Below are positions 24,064-31,911 of a stretch of 49,737 nucleotides of DNA, piece after piece. Under the pieces are notes generated by a model that had not been told where the DNA came from, did not search any database, and worked only from the letters and a program-made list of their open reading frames with translations. This DNA is from an uncultured Verrucomicrobia subdivision 3 bacterium (lineage in GTDB: Bacteria > Verrucomicrobiota > Verrucomicrobiia > Limisphaerales > UBA11358), in NCBI GenBank assembly GCA_903944085.1, contig CAJAQO010000118.1, positions 1 through 49,737 of the forward strand. The letters are read 5' to 3'. The stretch's first letter is position 1. Each line of letters begins with the position of its first letter. A program made the translations under genes and the position numbers.

Positions 24064-24625
24064 ACAACAGCCGCGTGAGAGCAACAAAGCCTTTGCGGCC
24101 TTCAGCTTGTATCTGAGCCTGGGGGCGGAACGGTCATTAGACGTGGTGCGAAAAAAGTTAGGCAAGAGTGCGAGACTCATCCAACGCTGGTCGGGCAAAT
24201 TTGACTGGACTGAACGGGTGGCGGCACATGGCGCACACCTCGCCGTCGTCGAACGTGAAGCCATCGAGGCCGCCGCGCGCGGCAAGGCGGCGGAATGGTC
24301 CAGCCGCGAACAAAAATTGCGCGAAACCGAATGGGCCATGCACGAAGCCGCCATTGCCGCCGCGAAAAAAGGGCTGGCTGCCTACATGGAGCGCGAAAAA
24401 GTTTATGCCAACCTGGCCGACATTGCGCGGATGCTGGAAATCGCCAGCAAGCTGGGGCGGCTGGCGACGGGTCTCGGCACCGACGGCGAAGGTCGGAAAG
24501 GCGAGGATCTGCCGTCGTTGCGCGTCGAGGTTACGGTCGCCCTGGAAAAGATTTATGGCGAGCCGTTGCCGGGGGAAATTGTGGACGTGGAAACCGTGGC
24601 CGCACTACCAGAGAAAACACCATGA
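24047..24625 (+). CDS. Phage terminase small subunit
   Basis: A 192-residue protein. The N-terminus has the DNA-binding pattern of one small-terminase family: ESNKAFAAFSLYLSLGAERS, KKLGKSARLIQRWSGKFDW, ERVAAHGAHL. A long Ala-, Glu- and Lys-rich helical oligomerisation region follows. It should recognise the element's packaging site and load the large subunit. The large-subunit start overlaps its stop (ATGA at 24622). Confidence 0.85.
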   Translation: MPLPFEQQPRESNKAFAAFSLYLSLGAERSLDVVRKKLGKSARLIQRWSGKFDWTERVAAHGAHLAVVEREAIEAAARGKAAEWSSREQKLRETEWAMHEAAIAAAKKGLAAYMEREKVYANLADIARMLEIASKLGRLATGLGTDGEGRKGEDLPSLRVEVTVALEKIYGEPLPGEIVDVETVAALPEKTP

Positions 24626-26034
24626 CACCCTGGGAACGCTATTTTCTGATTGGCCGGCGGGCGGGTTGCCCGAAGGATCAAATGCAACGCTTCGAGCGGG
24701 CCGACGTGATTTTGCAGCAGCGGCAACTGGTCGCCAGTGCCGCTGCGCGATTGTGCGATGCGCCCGACGGGCCGACGGCCATTGGTTACGGCGGCGCGCG
24801 CGGCGGCGGGAAATCGCATTGGTTGCTGGCACAAATGGGGGCGGATGATTGCCAGCGCGTGCCAGGGCTGAAATGCCTGCTGCTGCGGAAAGTCGGCAAG
24901 GCCAACCTGGAACACTTCGAGGATTTGCGGCGGCGGTTGTTCGGCAAGCTGAAACACGATTTCTCGGCATTTCGCGGCGTGCTGACGTTTGCCAACGGTT
25001 CGCGGATCATCGCCGGTCATTTTCAGAATGAAAAAGACATTGATGCCTATCTCGGTTTGGAATACGACGTGATTGGCATCGAGGAGGCGACAACTTTGAC
25101 GGCGCGAAAATACCAGGACATTTCAACCTGCTGCCGCACGTCCAAGTCAAACTTCCGTCCGCGCATTTATTCGACGACGAATCCCGGCGGTGTCGGTCAC
25201 GGCTGGTATCGGACGAAGTTCGTCCTCCCCATGTTGGAAAAGCGGGAAACTGAAACCCGCTTCATCCCCGCGCGCGTCACGGATAACCGCTGGAACAATC
25301 CCGAATACGTCCGCGTGCTGCAAAACCTTTCCGGCTGGCAAAAACGCGCGTGGCTGGACGGCGATTGGGACATTGCCGCCGGGCAGTATTTTACCACGCT
25401 GCGCCGTGAGGTTCACGTCGTCCAGGACTTCGACGAAACGCGCGCCCGTGAATGGTTTGTGGCGCTGGATTACGGTTTTGCACATTACACCGTCGCGCTG
25501 CTCGGCTGCACCGATGGCGACGGGAACATTTTCGTCGTGGACGAACACACCGAACGGTTGTGGCTGCCGCAACGTCACGCGGCGGCGATCAAGGCGATGC
25601 TTGCCCGGCATAAAATCGGCGAGCGCAAACTTGGACTCGACGATTTGAAACGGATTGTTGCCGGTGCCGACGTGTTTTCGCGCCAGAGCGACGGGACCAC
25701 CATCGCCGCGCAATATGCGAAGCATGGGCTTTCGCTGCGCGTGGCAAACACTGATCGCGTGAACGGTTGGGCGGAAATTTTAACCCGGTTCGGCGAGCCG
25801 AACGTCGGCCTCGCAGAGGGCGGCACCCGCCCGACGCTTTTCATTCACCAGCGTTGCGGTCGCCTGCTGGAAACTTTACCGGCGTTGCAACACGATCCGA
25901 ACCGGCCGGAAGATGTTTTGAAAGTGGACGCCGACGAGGACGGCATCGGCGGCGACGATTGCGCGGACGCGCTGCGGTATCTGGTGGCGACGAAATCGCG
26001 AGCGGTAACGCAAAGAAAGTTGCGCGGGTTTTGA
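24622..26034 (+). CDS. Phage terminase large subunit
   Basis: A 470-residue packaging motor from the ATG at 24622; the frame stays open upstream to 24295 but that part is out-of-frame shadow of the small subunit. The ATPase domain has Walker A GGARGGGKS (residues 57-65), Walker B YDVIGIEEAT (about 148-157) and the motif III-like IYSTTNPGG. The nuclease domain has FVALDYGFAHYTVALLG, ADVFSRQSDG and GGDDCADALRYL, supplying the RNase H-type acidic residues. All key motifs look intact, so packaging should be functional. A terminator follows at 26214. Confidence 0.92.
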   Translation: MTPWERYFLIGRRAGCPKDQMQRFERADVILQQRQLVASAAARLCDAPDGPTAIGYGGARGGGKSHWLLAQMGADDCQRVPGLKCLLLRKVGKANLEHFEDLRRRLFGKLKHDFSAFRGVLTFANGSRIIAGHFQNEKDIDAYLGLEYDVIGIEEATTLTARKYQDISTCCRTSKSNFRPRIYSTTNPGGVGHGWYRTKFVLPMLEKRETETRFIPARVTDNRWNNPEYVRVLQNLSGWQKRAWLDGDWDIAAGQYFTTLRREVHVVQDFDETRAREWFVALDYGFAHYTVALLGCTDGDGNIFVVDEHTERLWLPQRHAAAIKAMLARHKIGERKLGLDDLKRIVAGADVFSRQSDGTTIAAQYAKHGLSLRVANTDRVNGWAEILTRFGEPNVGLAEGGTRPTLFIHQRCGRLLETLPALQHDPNRPEDVLKVDADEDGIGGDDCADALRYLVATKSRAVTQRKLRGF

Positions 26035-26213
26035 TCTTCGCGCGCCTGGCTGCGAGTTCGTGCGAGCGGCCATTCGCGGCGAACTGTGGAATGAGTGGAC
26101 GATTGGAATAGTGAGCCGTTTCCCTGCGCGCGAAACGTGAAGGATTCCAAAGGGCCATGACCTTTGGCGCGTGGGTTTGGGCGCGGCGTGAGCGCCCAAC
26201 CGCCGAATGGCTG

Positions 26214-26253
26214 CGCGGCTGACGACCACAAGGCGTCAGCCGCGAAATTTTTT
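26214..26253 (+). terminator. Terminator after the terminase genes
   Basis: CGCGGCTGACG (26214-26224) pairs perfectly with CGTCAGCCGCG (26234-26244), followed by AAATTTTTT. A second hairpin, GCGCCCG/CGGGCGC (26254-26280), lies just beyond and could stop the convergent transcript. The 26035-26213 stretch holds no gene I can support. Confidence 0.75.
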
Positions 26254-26292
26254 GCGCCCGCTGCGATTAGCAACGGGCGCGTGATGCTCTGC

Positions 26293-27021
26293 CTATGCTG
26301 TCGGGCGGATGGTGCGGAATGGGGCGGTGATTTCCTCAAACCACGGATGGCGCTGGATGGCATGGGCGAGTTTTTCGATGCGGAAATAAACCGTGCTCTG
26401 GCCGATGCCGTGGCGGTCGGCGTAACTGTGAACGCGGGCCAGTGTGCCCGGCTCGCGCACGGCGAGCATGATGTCGTAAAGCTCGCGGTCTGCTTCTGGA
26501 ATCATAGCATGAATGGCGCGGCGGGCGTCACGGCGGGCGGCGTATTCATCGGGCGTGATGTGGCTGGCGTCATGCAACTGACTGGCGCGAATACTGCCGG
26601 TGTCGTCTTCGCTGTCATCGGTCACGATGGGCTGGTCGGTGATGTGGCGCTGCTGCTCCTTCCGGCTCATGTAACTCAAAACGGCGTGGCTGATCTGCTG
26701 CTGATTGAATTGCGCCTTGCCGCTCTGGTTGAAATAGCGGGCGGACGCGCCAAGCTCTTTGTTGGTGAGATAATCAAGTGCCTCGTCAACGGCAATGTCA
26801 CTGGTGCCGAGTCCGTAACGGTCAAGGGCGCGGGCGACGCGGGCACGCAAGGCGGCGGACTGGTGAATGTCAGACTCAAAGGCCAGCCAGTCGTCATGCT
26901 GGCGGGCGGTGTCAATTTCGGCATCCCACTTGCGCGGGGCTGATGGTGCGGGGGAAACCTGACCAGAAAAGGAAGTCATAAAAAAGGTGGGCGCACTGTC
27001 ACTGCGCCCGTGATGCTTCAT
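26293..27021 (-). CDS. Sigma-like HTH regulator, antisense to the packaging operon
   Basis: A 242-residue protein. I chose the ATG at 27021 because it overlaps the stop of the upstream gene (ATGA). The middle (DEALDYLTNKELGASARYF, QQQISHAVLSYMSRKEQ) is helical. The C-terminus, YDIMLAVREPGTLARVHSY then ADRHGIGQSTVYFRIEKL, reads as a region-4-like helix-turn-helix of sigma-related phage activators. It could switch on late genes. It is transcribed against the terminase and head genes, the second gene of a two-gene operon. The family assignment is by pattern only. Confidence 0.55.
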   Translation of the reverse strand: MKHHGRSDSAPTFFMTSFSGQVSPAPSAPRKWDAEIDTARQHDDWLAFESDIHQSAALRARVARALDRYGLGTSDIAVDEALDYLTNKELGASARYFNQSGKAQFNQQQISHAVLSYMSRKEQQRHITDQPIVTDDSEDDTGSIRASQLHDASHITPDEYAARRDARRAIHAMIPEADRELYDIMLAVREPGTLARVHSYADRHGIGQSTVYFRIEKLAHAIQRHPWFEEITAPFRTIRPTA

Positions 27022-27440
27022 GCGGCTTTCTGGTCGGCGGGGTAATAGCTGGAATACTTTTCGTGCGGGTCTTGGAAACCGCGCAAGCGGAACGCGCCGC
27101 ACGGGTGCTGCCACGCTTGGCGCTCGCGGTTCCAATGAAAGCCAAGCTGCGCCAACTGCTGCCGCAACTCCGGCGCGGGCGTCTCGCGGAACGCAACCCA
27201 AATCCATTTCCCGACAACCTCGGCAAGATTGAACAAACCCGGATTAGCATTTTTCAAAAGCTCCAAAACTTTTGGAGTGGGCAAGGTGCGGTTTTTCTTC
27301 CGCGCCTCGGTGTCAATCGGAAGTCGGGTGTCCGGTTTGGCTTCCGGTGCTGCCGTGGCCTGCGCCTGCGGCGCGGGCTGCTGTGATTGCTTCGATTCTT
27401 GAGGGAGCCTGTTTGATTTTTTTTGTGATGTAGTTTTCAT
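27018..27440 (-). CDS. Mobile-element protein with 'W..F..LGF.W...R.AW' domain
   Basis: A 140-residue protein from the ATG at 27440. The first 70 residues are a Lys/Gln/Pro-rich disordered segment. The rest holds WIWVAFRETPAPELRQQLAQ, LGFHWNRERQAWQHPCG and a basic tail. This short domain recurs in plasmid and phage proteins, where it is often annotated only as a DUF. It is coupled to the sigma-like gene (ATGA). A long hairpin (27449-27620) lies just upstream of its start codon and could control its translation. Confidence 0.6.
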   Translation of the reverse strand: MKTTSQKKSNRLPQESKQSQQPAPQAQATAAPEAKPDTRLPIDTEARKKNRTLPTPKVLELLKNANPGLFNLAEVVGKWIWVAFRETPAPELRQQLAQLGFHWNRERQAWQHPCGAFRLRGFQDPHEKYSSYYPADQKAA

Positions 27441-27448
27441 GGTCTTTT

Positions 27449-27620
27449 TTTTTCTGCTCTGCTTGCCCCTCATCCGTCGGTCGCCTTGTTCACGAAACAG
27501 CCGCGCCCCCAGCCCTCCTGCATGGGCGTAGGCTTCAGAGGGAACCGTGCGAGGCGGGCTGGTGTCTTGGGCAAGGCCGTGACAAGGCGACTGACTGCTT
27601 GATGAGGGGATGCAGAAAAA
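27449..27620. repeat. 172-bp nested inverted repeat
   Basis: Outer arms TTTTTCTGC/GCAGAAAAA (27449-27457, 27612-27620). Next CCCCTCATC/GATGAGGGG (27466-27474, 27601-27609). Then a 13-bp stem GTCGGTCGCCTTG/CAAGGCGACTGAC (27476-27488, 27583-27595). CAGCC/GGCTG pairing continues inside. On the minus strand it would be a leader hairpin immediately before the start codon at 27440. Confidence 0.75.
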
Positions 27621-27896
27621 GCCGGACCTGAAAACGAAGCTGCCCACACAAAAAACCAACCCATTTTATTTTTCGAGCAACGCGAGCAAATCAACTTGGA
27701 ACGAAGTGAACCTATTCTAACCAGCGGCCTCGGCTGAATTGATTGACGTGAGTTTTACCACCGGCTGCATGAGCGTCAGCGGCGCGGTTGGCATGAAGGA
27801 TGCCCGCCAACTGGCGCGATGATTGCAGCGCAATGGGGAATTACGCGACCGCCGGGGACGGCGGGGCAATCAGTGTGACAGTGCAGCGGCGGGATA

Positions 27897-28025
27897 GCAC
27901 ACAACGCCACATTGTCTGACCTTAATTCCGGCACGAAGGGTCCCGGCACGGGGAGTTGTCGTGCCGATAAGAATTAAGGTGGAAGCGAAGCATGAGCGAC
28001 CAAACGGACAATGTGTGTTGTGTGC
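27897..28025. repeat. 129-bp nested inverted repeat with three helices
   Basis: Outer arms of about 20 bp (27897-27918 with 28005-28025) contain GCACACAAC and ACATTGTC with one small internal loop. The middle stem is CCTTAATTC/GAATTAAGG (27920-27928, 27971-27979). The inner stem is CGGCACGA/TCGTGCCG (27929-27936, 27959-27966), stacked directly on the middle one with a four-base bulge. Confidence 0.8.
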
Positions 28026-28039
28026 GGTCCCGGAAGCAA

Positions 28040-28096
28040 AGGTCCTTGCGGACGGCCACCATTGCCCGCCTTCGTGGTGGCCGTCTGCTAAGACCT
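28040..28096. repeat. Inverted pair of the dispersed repeat (BIME-like)
   Basis: 28040-28061 contains an exact copy of the dispersed 19-mer. 28075-28096 is its reverse complement with three changes, so the two 22-base arms form a hairpin with a 13-base loop. Paired inverted copies are how REP sequences are commonly arranged. Confidence 0.75.
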
Positions 28097-28183
28097 GTTC
28101 CTTCATGCCAACCGCGCCGCGCTGGTGACTTCGACTTTCGGCGTGGCCGCATCGTTCCCGGCGTCGTCGCGCCAGCGCGACAG

Positions 28184-28300
28184 CCAATTCTCTGACTCCA
28201 CGACGGCAGAGCGTAGGGCGTGGGCTGCGACGCGATGGCAACGCGGGCGCGCTCGGCAGACCTGCCCGCAGCCTGCCGCCGTGGTGTCAGACCAATTTGG
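28184..28300. repeat. 117-bp inverted repeat with arms of about 25 bp
   Basis: Left arm 28184-28209 and right arm 28273-28300 pair as CCAATT/AATTTGG, TCTGAC/GTCAGA and CCACGACGGCAG/CTGCCGCCGTGG with few mismatches. The enclosed 63 bases contain further GC-rich pairing (GGCTGCG/CGCAGCC runs into the stem base). Directly followed by another hairpin (28309-28381). Confidence 0.75.
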
Positions 28301-28653
28301 TTTTACCAGTGAGTTCGGTTGTTTCCGTCCGCCGCAATGTAGCCTGCGAAATGAAGGCGGTGCGGAAATGGCCGATCTCACGGTTATTGGCAGGCGTGCC
28401 TGCACCCACTTCGGCGACAGGCAGAGCCTCGCGCCGTAATGCCGATGTCTTGCCCGTGCGAAGCATCGCGGGCTAATTCTGATTTCTTGGCCGGACGAAG
28501 TCGCGCGGCCTGGAATCTTTGGGGCACCGCTGTCTTTGCCGGTCTCGGCAGTTTGCGGCCGTCGGAATGAGTGAAAGCATCCCGCGTAATCTGTGTAGCG
28601 GAGTGCGGCAGCGAATGGAGCGGATGCAAATTGATGAGTCCGGCCAGTGGTGC

Positions 28654-28729
28654 GGCGGAACCGTGCCGATGCTTGGCGCGGCGTGAGCCACGCTGGCGAT
28701 CATAGCGCAAGTGTCGGCTCGGTGACGCC
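28654..28729. repeat. Four-tier nested hairpin
   Basis: From outside: GGCG/CGCC, ACCGTGCCGA/TCGGCTCGGT (28660-28669, 28714-28723, one mismatch), CTTGGCGC/GCGCAAG with a bulge, and a tip GCGTG-AGC-CACGC (28681-28693). Confidence 0.65.
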
Positions 28730-28984
28730 GGGCGGTTTTCTTTTTCCCGTCGAGGAGCGATAGCGACGAGGTTTTTCCCGCCTGACCCCGCGCCTAAAAC
28801 CATCCGCCAACCAGCAACGGTTGGATGGCACGCAAACCATTCGACAACCTGCGATGCCCGCCGCGTGCGCGGGGTAGCGAAAGGCACGCCGAGAGTGACG
28901 TTCGCAAACCAAAGATGGCGTGCCGGTGCTGGCGTAGCGGTGGCGTCAGCCGCCGCCGCCAGCATGAGCGTCAGGCGTCCGCGC

Positions 28985-29032
28985 ACGCGCCACCTGGCAT
29001 TCGTCAATGGAAACCGTGAAGAGGTGGCGCGT
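28985..29032. repeat. Perfect 11-bp inverted repeat
   Basis: ACGCGCCACCT (28985-28995) and AGGTGGCGCGT (29022-29032) pair perfectly across a 26-base loop. It is the last strong stem before the PUR-domain gene; 29033-29307 is AT-richer and may hold that gene's promoter. Confidence 0.7.
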
Positions 29033-29307
29033 TCGTCATTATTGAGCGCACAGTGATTCAGGAACGGAGCGCGAGCCAATTTATCTGTTGAGCAACGCGA
29101 ACTAATTTTGTTTTCAAGCGCGTCCGAATTACCGACCGCATTCACATTAACCACGGCGCACGACTTCACCTGGTTGCGCGAGTCGCGAACGAATTGAAAT
29201 ATGAAAATCAGTGTGACGCCAAACCATTGCGGGACTCGAATGGCAGCAAAATTCACAATACCGCTTTCAACTTGTGCGGCGTGCGATTTGTGTTTATTGA
29301 TGCGTTT

Positions 29308-29634
29308 ATGATTAGCAACGAACGGCCTTCACCTTACGGACGCCAACCTTATCGGCAACCGTATCATCAGCCCTACGCGCAGCAACCGCCGCGTCCTTTC
29401 GTGCAGGAAGACACGCTGAAAGCTGGCGAAATTCAAATTGAACGGAAATTTTTTGTGCTAACGTTGAAGGAAAATCCGCGTGGCCGGTTTCTGCGTATAT
29501 CCGAGGAGGTTGGTAGCAAACGCAATTCCATCATCATTCCCGCCACCGGCTTGAACGACTTCAAAAAACTGCTGGATGAAATGGTGAAAGCATCCGACGA
29601 AATTCCGGCCAAGACCGAAACCGCCGGGAAATAG
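29308..29634 (+). CDS. PUR-domain (PUR-alpha-like) single-strand nucleic-acid-binding protein
   Basis: A 108-residue protein from the ATG at 29308; the open frame extends upstream to 29194 but that part is unlike the family. A Pro/Gln/Tyr-rich leader (PYGRQPYRQPYHQPYAQQ) precedes one PUR repeat: GEIQIERKFFVLTLKENPRG, RFLRISEEVG, SIIIPATGLNDFKKLLDEMV. Bacterial PUR proteins bind single-stranded DNA or RNA. It stands alone between two hairpin-dense non-coding tracts inside the head and packaging module, which makes those tracts its plausible ligand (inference). Confidence 0.82.
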   Translation: MISNERPSPYGRQPYRQPYHQPYAQQPPRPFVQEDTLKAGEIQIERKFFVLTLKENPRGRFLRISEEVGSKRNSIIIPATGLNDFKKLLDEMVKASDEIPAKTETAGK

Positions 29635-30328
29635 GCAGCCGGTTTTCAAATTGTCACGGTGATTTCAAGGCCAGCCGCTACCCGCACGCCTGCCCGCGAC
29701 GCGACCGGCGCAACCAACCGGTGACGGACAGGTAGCTGAACACGAACGGCTGCCACCACGGCAACGCTGGCCGAAACGCCGCCGGCTGGCCGCACGCACA
29801 CCAGAGCTGCACTGGCAACGTGACGCGACGATAGTAAAGCCCGCAAACTGCCGACTGCCAACGCTGCCACCGAAGGCCGACCGTGAGATACCAACGCCGG
29901 GCGGCCCTGCTGGAATGTCTGGTGTGTCTCATCATAATTTCTGTGAGACACACCAGACATGGAAGCAGGGACGCTGGCAGACACGAGAAGACCCGCGCGA
30001 CGAAAAACGCCGCCAGCCCGCAAGGCTCGTCACACTAACTTTGCCTTTGCCGGAGCGAAGTGGCAGCAAGCCAGCGGATCAGCAGACAGCGTGACAGCCT
30101 GGGTTGCGCCTGCGGCAGGCTGGCGCGATGGCTGCCCGCTGGATGGCGAACGAAGCGGTGCTGGCGGTTGCGAATTACACGCCGGTAACTTTCTGGAAAA
30201 CCCGTCAAATAAAATGTTACACAAAATTATTCGCGCCTGTTCCGTGCAAGTGTCACGACGTTCGTGAGTATTCGCAGTCTTTTTCACCGCACAAAAATTT
30301 TCTGAAAAACCCGTGCTAGAGTCGCCGC
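29635..30328. other. Second hairpin-rich non-coding tract before the portal gene
   Basis: 694 bp with no supported gene. It holds CCTGCCCG...ACCGG/CCGGT...CGGACAGG (nested, about 29688-29731), the long inverted repeat 29905-29970, CAGCCTG/CAGGCTG near 30095-30122, and a TCACGA-CGT-TCGTGA hairpin near 30253-30267 followed by a T-rich stretch. The last 60 bp are AT-richer and probably contain the promoter and leader of the portal operon. Confidence 0.5.
29905..29970. repeat. 66-bp inverted repeat with 26-base arms
   Basis: 29916-29930 (TGTCTGGTGTGTCTC) and 29945-29959 (GAGACACACCAGACA) are a perfect 15-bp match. Pairing extends outward to CCCTGC/GCAGGG, giving 26-base arms (29905-29930, 29945-29970) with three mismatches around a 14-base AT-rich loop. 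It could be an operator, a structured RNA element or a packaging signal. Confidence 0.85.
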
Positions 30329-31879
30329 GTGCCGGCGAACTCCACACATCCTGATTACGATGCCAACCTGCCAGGGTGGTTGCGGGCGCGCGATGTCTTC
30401 GCCGGTGAAGATGCCGTCAAAGCTGCTGCCGAAAAATATCTGCCACGTCTCGACTGTCAGGACGACAAGGAATATCTCGCTTACAAAAACCGCGCTTCTT
30501 TTTTCAACGCCTCCGCTCGCACCGCCGATGGCTTCGTCGGCCTGATCTTCCGTCGTGATCCAACCTTCAAACTTCCTGAGTCCTTGCGGACGGCCACCAG
30601 TGGCGGCGTGGCGGATGCGCTCACTGAATTCGTGGAAGATGCCGACCTGCTCGGCACGTCCTTGTCTTCCTTCTCGAAAAAACTCGTCACGGAAATCATC
30701 AACGTCGGTCGTGCCGGCACCTTGATTGACTGGAACAATGAAGCCGAGCAACGCGCTTACGCCGTCGCCTACACCGCTGAAGACATCATCAACTGGCACA
30801 CGGAACGGGTGAATGGTCGCAACGTCCTCTCGCTGGTCGTCCTCAAGGAAGTCCTTGCGGACGGCCACCTTGATCCTTACGAGCCGGAAGCAATCCAGCA
30901 GCTTCGCGTCCTCAAACTCGTGCCACCGCAATCTGCGACTGACGCCAAAGCCGAATGGTCTTACCAAGTGGAAATCTGGCAATACCTTTCCGATGGTCAA
31001 AACACTTCTGCCACTCGCAATCGCGGCAAAAAGAAATGGAAACTCACTGACACCATCACGCCCTTGCGTCTAGGGAAACCTCTGCCGCTGATTCCTTTTG
31101 TCTTTCACGGTCCACGTCACTCCCTGCCGGAAGTGGACAAGGTTCCACTGACGGACATCATCGCCATCAATCTGGATCACTACCGGCTGAGTGCCGACTA
31201 CAAGCATGGGATGCACTTCACCGCCTTGCCTACCGCTTGGGTGTCTGGCTTCGACAAGAACTCCAGTCTTCGCATCGGTAGCAGCACGGCATGGGTCGCC
31301 GAAACTCCTGGTGCCACGGCTGGCTTTCTTGAATTTCACGGTCAAGGTCTGTCCACCTTTGAACGTGCAATGGATCGCGATGAACAGCTCATGGCCGTTC
31401 TCGGCACACGAATGCTCGAATCGCAGAAACGTGTTGGTGAAACTGCTGCTGCCATCGAACTCCGTCAGTCCGGCGAAAACTCCATCCTGAACACCGTGTC
31501 TTTAAGCGTAAGCGCTTCGCTGACGCAAGTGCTTCGCTGGGTGTATTGGTGGAACTCCACCGAGCCGATTCCTGATGCCATTGGTCCTGACCTTGTCCTC
31601 GCCAGCCTGAACACCGACTTCAGTGTCACCGGCATGTCGGCGCTGGAGATCACCGCACTGGTGGCCGCGTGGCAGGCCGGTGCCATCAGCCAGGCAACCA
31701 TGCTCGACCTGTTCCGCGCCGGTGAAGTCATCGCACCTGGCCGCACCAACGATGAAGAAATCAAACTGCTGGCAACGCAGAAAGTCCGTGCCGGACTGGC
31801 CGCTATTCCGACGGCAGTAGTCCCGACGACTCCGCCCGGTGATGTGAACGCCACTCCGGTATCTGTAACCGTGAAATAA
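30329..31879 (+). CDS. Phage portal protein, DUF4055-like
   Basis: A 516-residue protein starting at GTG 30329. DUF4055-type features: DYDANLPGWLRARDVFAGED, YLPRLDCQDDKEYLAYKNRA, FNASARTADGFVGLIFRRDP, ADLLGTSLSSFSKKL, VGRAGTLIDWN and YRLSADYKHGMHFTALPTAW. These families occupy the portal position in head modules: a dodecameric ring through which DNA enters. Two copies of the dispersed 19-bp repeat are translated in it, in different frames (SLRTAT and EVLADGHL). It is the first gene of the head operon. Confidence 0.82.
   Translation: MPANSTHPDYDANLPGWLRARDVFAGEDAVKAAAEKYLPRLDCQDDKEYLAYKNRASFFNASARTADGFVGLIFRRDPTFKLPESLRTATSGGVADALTEFVEDADLLGTSLSSFSKKLVTEIINVGRAGTLIDWNNEAEQRAYAVAYTAEDIINWHTERVNGRNVLSLVVLKEVLADGHLDPYEPEAIQQLRVLKLVPPQSATDAKAEWSYQVEIWQYLSDGQNTSATRNRGKKKWKLTDTITPLRLGKPLPLIPFVFHGPRHSLPEVDKVPLTDIIAINLDHYRLSADYKHGMHFTALPTAWVSGFDKNSSLRIGSSTAWVAETPGATAGFLEFHGQGLSTFERAMDRDEQLMAVLGTRMLESQKRVGETAAAIELRQSGENSILNTVSLSVSASLTQVLRWVYWWNSTEPIPDAIGPDLVLASLNTDFSVTGMSALEITALVAAWQAGAISQATMLDLFRAGEVIAPGRTNDEEIKLLATQKVRAGLAAIPTAVVPTTPPGDVNATPVSVTVK
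30580..30598 (+). repeat. Dispersed 19-bp repeat, copy 3 (inside portal gene)
   Basis: Exact consensus GTCCTTGCGGACGGCCACC, read in frame as SLRTAT, as in the cytochrome gene. Confidence 0.8.
30851..30869 (+). repeat. Dispersed 19-bp repeat, copy 4 (inside portal gene)
   Basis: Exact consensus, but in a different reading frame from copy 3 (VLADGH). Conservation is therefore at the DNA level and not for the peptide. Confidence 0.8.
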
Positions 31880-31881
31880 AA

Positions 31882-31900
31882 GTCCTTGCGGACTGCCACC
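31882..31900 (+). repeat. Dispersed 19-bp repeat, copy 5 (portal-scaffold gap)
   Basis: GTCCTTGCGGACTGCCACC, one change from consensus. It lies directly after the portal stop codon and is followed by ATTAAAAACC, the leader of the scaffold gene. Confidence 0.8.
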
Positions 31901-31911
31901 ATTAAAAACCT

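Larger units (their letters stand above)
27449..29032 (+). ncRNA. Hairpin-dense non-coding tract: candidate large structured RNA
   Basis: No convincing protein is encoded for about 1.6 kb. At least a dozen long stems follow one another: 27449-27620, 27897-28025, 28040-28096, 28184-28300, 28309-28381, 28390-28403, 28654-28729, 28883-28924 and 28985-29032, several nested with helices of 8-13 bp. Two mispairs in the first two (G opposite T in the 13-bp stem of 27476/27583; T opposite G in 27917/28006) are wobble pairs only in a plus-strand RNA; the stem at 28184 has a pair that favours the other strand. Promoter and ends are not identified. Alternatives are a packaging or cis-acting DNA region, clustered palindromic repeats, or high-GC coincidence for the weaker stems. 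Confidence 0.45.

Noticed and set aside
26164-26943. 259-residue plus-strand ORF that would continue the packaging operon
   Set aside because: It lies opposite the sigma-like gene, which has a credible HTH and a coupled start, and after a terminator; treated as a shadow.
28384-29256. 290-residue minus-strand ORF across the non-coding tract
   Set aside because: No recognisable motif, a composition biased to Arg and Ala, and it crosses several strong inverted repeats; more likely an open frame by chance in GC-rich DNA.
29646-30023. 125-residue minus-strand ORF
   Set aside because: Val/Arg/Ala-rich sequence without family features, passing through the 26-base inverted repeat; probably not a gene.
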